Shown here in pieces: positions 6,157-9,376 of a stretch of DNA of 9,376 nucleotides. Below the pieces are notes generated by a model. That model searched no databases and had not been told where the DNA came from. It was given only the letters and a program-made list of their open reading frames with translations. Every line of letters starts with the position of its first letter. Within the stretch, counting starts at the first letter, position 1. The translations under genes and the position numbers were made by a program. The DNA is taken from positions 21,594 through 30,969 of the forward strand of contig DFRR01000001.1 of assembly GCA_002378745.1 (NCBI GenBank), given 5' to 3'. Origin of the DNA: Patescibacteria group bacterium UBA3458. Lineage in GTDB: Bacteria; Patescibacteriota; Minisyncoccia; Phycocordibacterales; UBA2100.

Positions 6157-6966
6157 TTACTGCACTCGAACAAAACGGACCGTATTAATATTTAGAGGCA
6201 CCCGTACATACACTTGCTGAAATGCGTCACTTGGTTTGGTTTCGATAAGACCAACGAAACCGATAAGCGAACCCTCTTCTCCAGCACGTGTAACTACGTC
6301 TCCTACACGTATGTCCGCGTCACGAGCAACTCGTGCCGTCATGTTCCCACTTCCAATGCCTCGAAGTGTAATTGGTGTCACTCGTTCGTCTGCACCTGCT
6401 AACGCCAGAGTTTCTTGTCCCGGTGCTGACAACAACTGTACCATTGCCGTACCTTCTCCCAGCGAAACAACGGTACCAATCAGGGTGTTGTTTGGTCCAT
6501 GCACACGAGCGCCGATGGTGAAGTCCGTGGCAGCATCGCGCGAGATGAGAATGGTCCCATAGGGGAATACGCCACCGTACGAAACGACTCGAGCAAGAAT
6601 TCCATTATTAAGTGTCGCACCATCGTTACCAAGCAAACGACGTAGTTCTGCATTTTCTGACGACAATACAATATTGTTCAACGCGTATACCTCAAGTTCC
6701 TGCACACGTGCTTGTAACACATCACGTTCTTGTTGAAGCGCTTCTTTGGACGTAAAGAAATAGGTTATGTGTTCTAGTTGTTCACGAAACAAACCTTGGG
6801 AGCCAAGTACCGAGGCAGCGGGAACTCGTATCAAATTCGCAAGTGTACCACCACTTATATAGTTTCCTCCAAAGAGAACTGCTGCGAAGACGATGAACAC
6901 AAACAGAACTTTTCCTGTTCGCGAAAAGCCTGTTCGTCTCGTATTACTCCGTAGGTGATAATTCAT
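6157..6966 (-). CDS. mreC: MreC, rod-shape-determining periplasmic scaffold
   Basis: Bitopic protein that bridges MreB inside the cell to PBP2 outside and activates the Rod complex. 269 residues, normal length. It has a basic cytoplasmic N-terminus (R6-R16), one membrane helix (about 19-35), a coiled coil (about 72-113, containing EALQQERDVLQARVQELE and ENAELRRLL) and a C-terminal beta-barrel domain (about 120-269). Recognisable MreC landmarks are ILARVVSYGGVFPYGTILI (123-141), a G-V-GPNN-LIGTVV stretch (154-167) and GDVVTRAG near 222-229. Its ATG lies inside mreB, overlapping it by 23 nt in another frame, with no clear Shine-Dalgarno, so translation is probably coupled to mreB. mreD follows after 3 nt. 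Confidence 0.96.
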   Translation of the reverse strand: MNYHLRSNTRRTGFSRTGKVLFVFIVFAAVLFGGNYISGGTLANLIRVPAASVLGSQGLFREQLEHITYFFTSKEALQQERDVLQARVQELEVYALNNIVLSSENAELRRLLGNDGATLNNGILARVVSYGGVFPYGTILISRDAATDFTIGARVHGPNNTLIGTVVSLGEGTAMVQLLSAPGQETLALAGADERVTPITLRGIGSGNMTARVARDADIRVGDVVTRAGEEGSLIGFVGLIETKPSDAFQQVYVRVPLNINTVRFVRVQ

Positions 6967-8026
6967 GGCTTTGCGTTATGAGCGCCTCTTCGTAATGTGA
7001 AAGGTCTTCGAGAATCATACCGGTACCACGAACAACAGCAGTGAGTGGGTCATCAGCTACATACACCGGCACACCCAAGTGCTCACTCAAAAGGTCTGCA
7101 AGACCACGAATGAGTGCGCCGCCGCCGGCAAGATAAATACCGCGTCGCATAACGTCCGAAACCACTTCTGGAGGTGCTGTTTCAAGCACTTCTTTAACGG
7201 CATCAATAAGCTGGTCGATTGAACCGGCTATCGCTTCGCGTAAGTCAGCATCAGTTATGATAACTTCTCGCGGTAGTCCACTCACAAGGTCTCGTCCACG
7301 TACCGTCGCTTCAATCGGAGTCTCACCCTCAACAACAGACGCAACTGCGATTTTCAGATCTTCAGCTGACTTGGTACCAATAAGAATTTTGAACTCCCCG
7401 CGAATGTAGTTAATGATGTCATCGTTGAGTTTGTCTCCTGCAATGCGAACATTTTTTGCGTTCACAAGCCCACCAAGTGAAATAATACCAATGTCACTCG
7501 TTCCGCCACCAATGTCGATGATCATAGACCCCGATGGATCTTTTACCGGTAATCGAATACCAATTGCGGCAGCCATCGGTTCCTCAACAATGTACACCTG
7601 TCGCGCACCCGCATTTCGTGCCGCATCTTGTACCGCACGAACCTCTACTGAGGTGATGCCTGATGGCACCCCAATCACCACACGTGGCCCGAGCATACGT
7701 GACTTACCATTTTGTGCTTTTCGAATAAGATATCCGAGCATTTCTTCTGTCACTTCAAAATCCGAAATGACTCCATCAACTAATGGCTGTACCGCGATAA
7801 TATGTGCCGGCGTACGCCCCAACATGCGTTTGGCATCAGCCCCAACAGCAACTACTTGCCCGGTTTTCTGATTCAATGCAACCATTGATGGCTCATTTAT
7901 GACGATGCCGCGTCCGTTCACATATACGAGCGTGTTGGCAGTCCCAAGGTCAATGCCAATATCATCAGACATTACACCCATTGCTTTCCCCCACAGTTTC
8001 TTAATCCATTTCGTAAATCGCTCCAT
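6944..8026 (-). CDS. mreB: MreB, actin-like cell-shape protein
   Basis: Actin homologue that polymerises on the inner membrane and orients side-wall synthesis. 360 residues. The N-terminus MERFTKWIKKLWGK is an amphipathic, basic helix of the kind that anchors MreB to the membrane. Nucleotide-binding motifs are phosphate-1 DIGIDLGTANTLVYV (22-36), phosphate-2 IIDIGGGTSDIGI (169-181) and the adenosine motif GIYLAGGGALIRGL (296-309). EEPMAAAIG (148-156) is also typical. A C-terminal tail of about 15 residues overlaps the start of mreC. It begins 11 nt after the proS stop with no promoter or Shine-Dalgarno in the gap, so it is most likely read from the proS promoter. An internal start at M16 or M19 would lose the membrane helix, so ATG 8026 is preferred. 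Confidence 0.98.
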   Translation of the reverse strand: MERFTKWIKKLWGKAMGVMSDDIGIDLGTANTLVYVNGRGIVINEPSMVALNQKTGQVVAVGADAKRMLGRTPAHIIAVQPLVDGVISDFEVTEEMLGYLIRKAQNGKSRMLGPRVVIGVPSGITSVEVRAVQDAARNAGARQVYIVEEPMAAAIGIRLPVKDPSGSMIIDIGGGTSDIGIISLGGLVNAKNVRIAGDKLNDDIINYIRGEFKILIGTKSAEDLKIAVASVVEGETPIEATVRGRDLVSGLPREVIITDADLREAIAGSIDQLIDAVKEVLETAPPEVVSDVMRRGIYLAGGGALIRGLADLLSEHLGVPVYVADDPLTAVVRGTGMILEDLSHYEEALITQSHELSPTE

Positions 8027-8037
8027 GGTATCGATGA

Positions 8038-9294
8038 CTAGTTACCCAACAGCTCTTGCTCATGCACAAAGAGTGACGTCCCGGTCGCACGTGTGACTAC
8101 TTCATACTCTCCCGAGGCGAGTGTTTTTTCACTCACAATAATGCGTTTTGGAATACCAATGAGGTCGGCGTCGGCGAACTTTTCGCCCGCTCGTGCGTGG
8201 CGGTCGTCATACAACACTGACATATCTTTTCCTTTCATTTCGTGGAACAAACGGTCAGCATCGGCACGTACTTCTTCATTGCCGTTATCAAGCACAATGA
8301 GGTGATACTGGAACGGCGCTATCTCTTCCGGCCAGACCAACCCTTTCTCATCTGCGAGCGTCTCCACCATAACACCAAGCAAACGCGCCGGTCCGATGCC
8401 GTATGAACCCATAATAACCGGTGTACCCTTGCCTTCTTCGTCCTTGAACTGCAAGTTGAGTGCAGATGAAAACCGAATGCCAAGCGAGAAAATGTTTCCT
8501 ACTTCTGACGCTGTGTGTGGCTTGAAGTCCGCCTTCTGTACTCCCAAATCAGCACAAACCTCATCCGTGAAAACTTCTTCATTTATCGCTAGATTACTAT
8601 CTGTGTGGATATAGATAGTGTCTTCCCCTGCCGCGGTCAGCGTCTGAAACTCATGACTGTACTTTGCAAACACACCACCTGACGCAAATGTCTTGTAGGT
8701 ATATTTTCCAAGCCCGACTCGATTAAAAATGGTTGTATACGCCTCACTCATTCGTGCATACAGTGCATCGTGCTCCTCGGTAGTGCGTGCGAATGAATAG
8801 AGATCCTTCATGGTAAACTCGCGCGTACGCATTACCCCACTCTTTGCGCGCACTTCGTTTCGGAACTTCGTTTGGAATTGATACAACAGACGCGGCAAAT
8901 CTTTATATGAACTCACATGGTCTTTCATCAGGCGAGTAATCGGCTCTTCATGTGTAAAGCCAAGTCCGAGTTCACCACCGCTTTGCAATTGCGTCTTAAA
9001 CCATACATCAACATTCTCGTCACTCCATCGATCAGTTTCTTTCCAAAGCGTCGGGTCTTGTAGACCGGTAAGCTTTACTTCCTGTCCACCGGCAGCATCC
9101 ATTTCTTCGCGAATAATGCGAATGATGTTATTGAGTGTACGAAGTCCGAGTGGAAGCCATGAGTAGACGCCCGCCATCTCTTTGTGTATGTAGCCAGCAC
9201 GAATAAGTAACTGTGCATTTTTTGATACTTCATCACTGGGCGCTTCTTTGCGTGTTTTAGTAAACAGTTCCGACTGACGAAGTGTGTTGCTCAT
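8038..9294 (-). CDS. proS: ProS, prolyl-tRNA synthetase lacking the editing insert
   Basis: Charges tRNA-Pro with proline. 418 residues, against about 570 for the E. coli type. Motif 1 lies around residues 41-73 (AGVYSWLPLGLRTLN through the AGGQEV segment), motif 2 is TKFRNEVRAKSGVMRTREFT (142-161), SHEFQTLTAAGED spans 213-225, motif 3 is GSYGIGPARLLG (296-307) and the anticodon-binding domain is about 328-418. In bacterial-type enzymes the INS domain (about 180 residues, hydrolysing Ala-tRNA-Pro) sits between SHEFQ and EVGxIF. Here only about 40 residues separate them, so cis-editing should be absent. INS-less forms are known, for example in alphaproteobacteria, so this is reduction and not damage. 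Start ATG 9294 is supported by a promoter ending 9 nt upstream. Stop is TAG; mreB follows after 11 nt. Confidence 0.97.
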   Translation of the reverse strand: MSNTLRQSELFTKTRKEAPSDEVSKNAQLLIRAGYIHKEMAGVYSWLPLGLRTLNNIIRIIREEMDAAGGQEVKLTGLQDPTLWKETDRWSDENVDVWFKTQLQSGGELGLGFTHEEPITRLMKDHVSSYKDLPRLLYQFQTKFRNEVRAKSGVMRTREFTMKDLYSFARTTEEHDALYARMSEAYTTIFNRVGLGKYTYKTFASGGVFAKYSHEFQTLTAAGEDTIYIHTDSNLAINEEVFTDEVCADLGVQKADFKPHTASEVGNIFSLGIRFSSALNLQFKDEEGKGTPVIMGSYGIGPARLLGVMVETLADEKGLVWPEEIAPFQYHLIVLDNGNEEVRADADRLFHEMKGKDMSVLYDDRHARAGEKFADADLIGIPKRIIVSEKTLASGEYEVVTRATGTSLFVHEQELLGN

Positions 9295-9303
9295 AGTGTG
9301 AAA

Positions 9304-9331
9304 ATACTAGCAGAAAAGCCTGCGGTTACAA
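9304..9331 (-). promoter_or_regulatory. proS (and probably mre operon) promoter, predicted near-leaderless
   Basis: TTGTAA (9331-9326), a 16-nt spacer and TAGTAT (9309-9304) preceded by TGC, an extended -10 element. Both hexamers match 4 of 6 consensus bases. The -10 ends 9 nt before ATG 9294, and no Shine-Dalgarno is present. It is the first promoter before the proS-mreBCD-mrdA run. Confidence 0.55.
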
Positions 9332-9354
9332 AGTTATTGAAAATGGGCGCAATT

Positions 9355-9376
9355 ACGCATTTTCTAGAAAATGCGT
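9355..9376. repeat. Perfect 22-bp palindrome at the window's right end
   Basis: ACGCATTTTCT is followed directly by its exact reverse complement AGAAAATGCGT. As RNA it could fold into a 9-bp stem with a CTAG loop. It lies 24 bp upstream of the proposed proS -35 and ends on the last base of the window, so the symmetry may continue outside. It could be an operator, part of a terminator of a gene beyond the edge, or an assembly fold-back at a contig end. Confidence 0.6.

Noticed and set aside
8611..8619. Second DnaA-like site (one mismatch) inside proS.
   Set aside because: Within conserved coding sequence and not an exact match; expected by chance.

Overview
This 9.4 kb window is a dense stretch of housekeeping genes, all on the minus strand. 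I read it as a fragment of a Patescibacteria (Candidate Phyla Radiation) genome, probably from the Parcubacteria side. That placement is inference. It rests on the compact genes, a prolyl-tRNA synthetase without its editing insert, a half-length MreD, divergent LysRS and RsmH motifs, and almost no Shine-Dalgarno sequences. I see no transposon, phage gene, CRISPR array, tRNA or rRNA.

In transcription order (right to left) the genes are proS, mreB, mreC, mreD (short), mrdA (PBP2), greA, lysS and a HAD-family phosphatase. A rho-independent terminator follows. After it come mraZ and rsmH, the usual first two genes of the division and cell-wall (dcw) cluster; rsmH runs off the left edge. The mreB-mreC-mreD-mrdA block is the rod-shape (elongasome) module: cytoskeletal filament, its periplasmic and membrane partners, and the transpeptidase. 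proS, greA and lysS serve translation and transcription. rodA, the usual glycosyltransferase partner of PBP2, is not in its common place after mrdA.

The most interesting material is in the short gaps. (1) Three genes, proS, greA and lysS, each have a sigma70-like promoter whose -10 hexamer lies exactly 9 nt before the ATG. This predicts nearly leaderless mRNAs. (2) The mraZ upstream region has three GTGGGA boxes, two with a 10-nt period. These are the expected MraZ autoregulatory operators around a plausible promoter. A perfect DnaA-box 9-mer sits next to them. (3) The rsmH start codon lies in the loop of a perfect 11-bp inverted repeat. One arm contains the only GGAGG before the gene and the other is in codons 2-5, so it could act as a translational switch. 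(4) The right end of the window is a perfect 22-bp palindrome, which may be a regulatory site or a contig-end artefact.

No wholly new multi-gene system is visible. The value of the window is in these regulatory patterns and in the reduced forms of well-known proteins.
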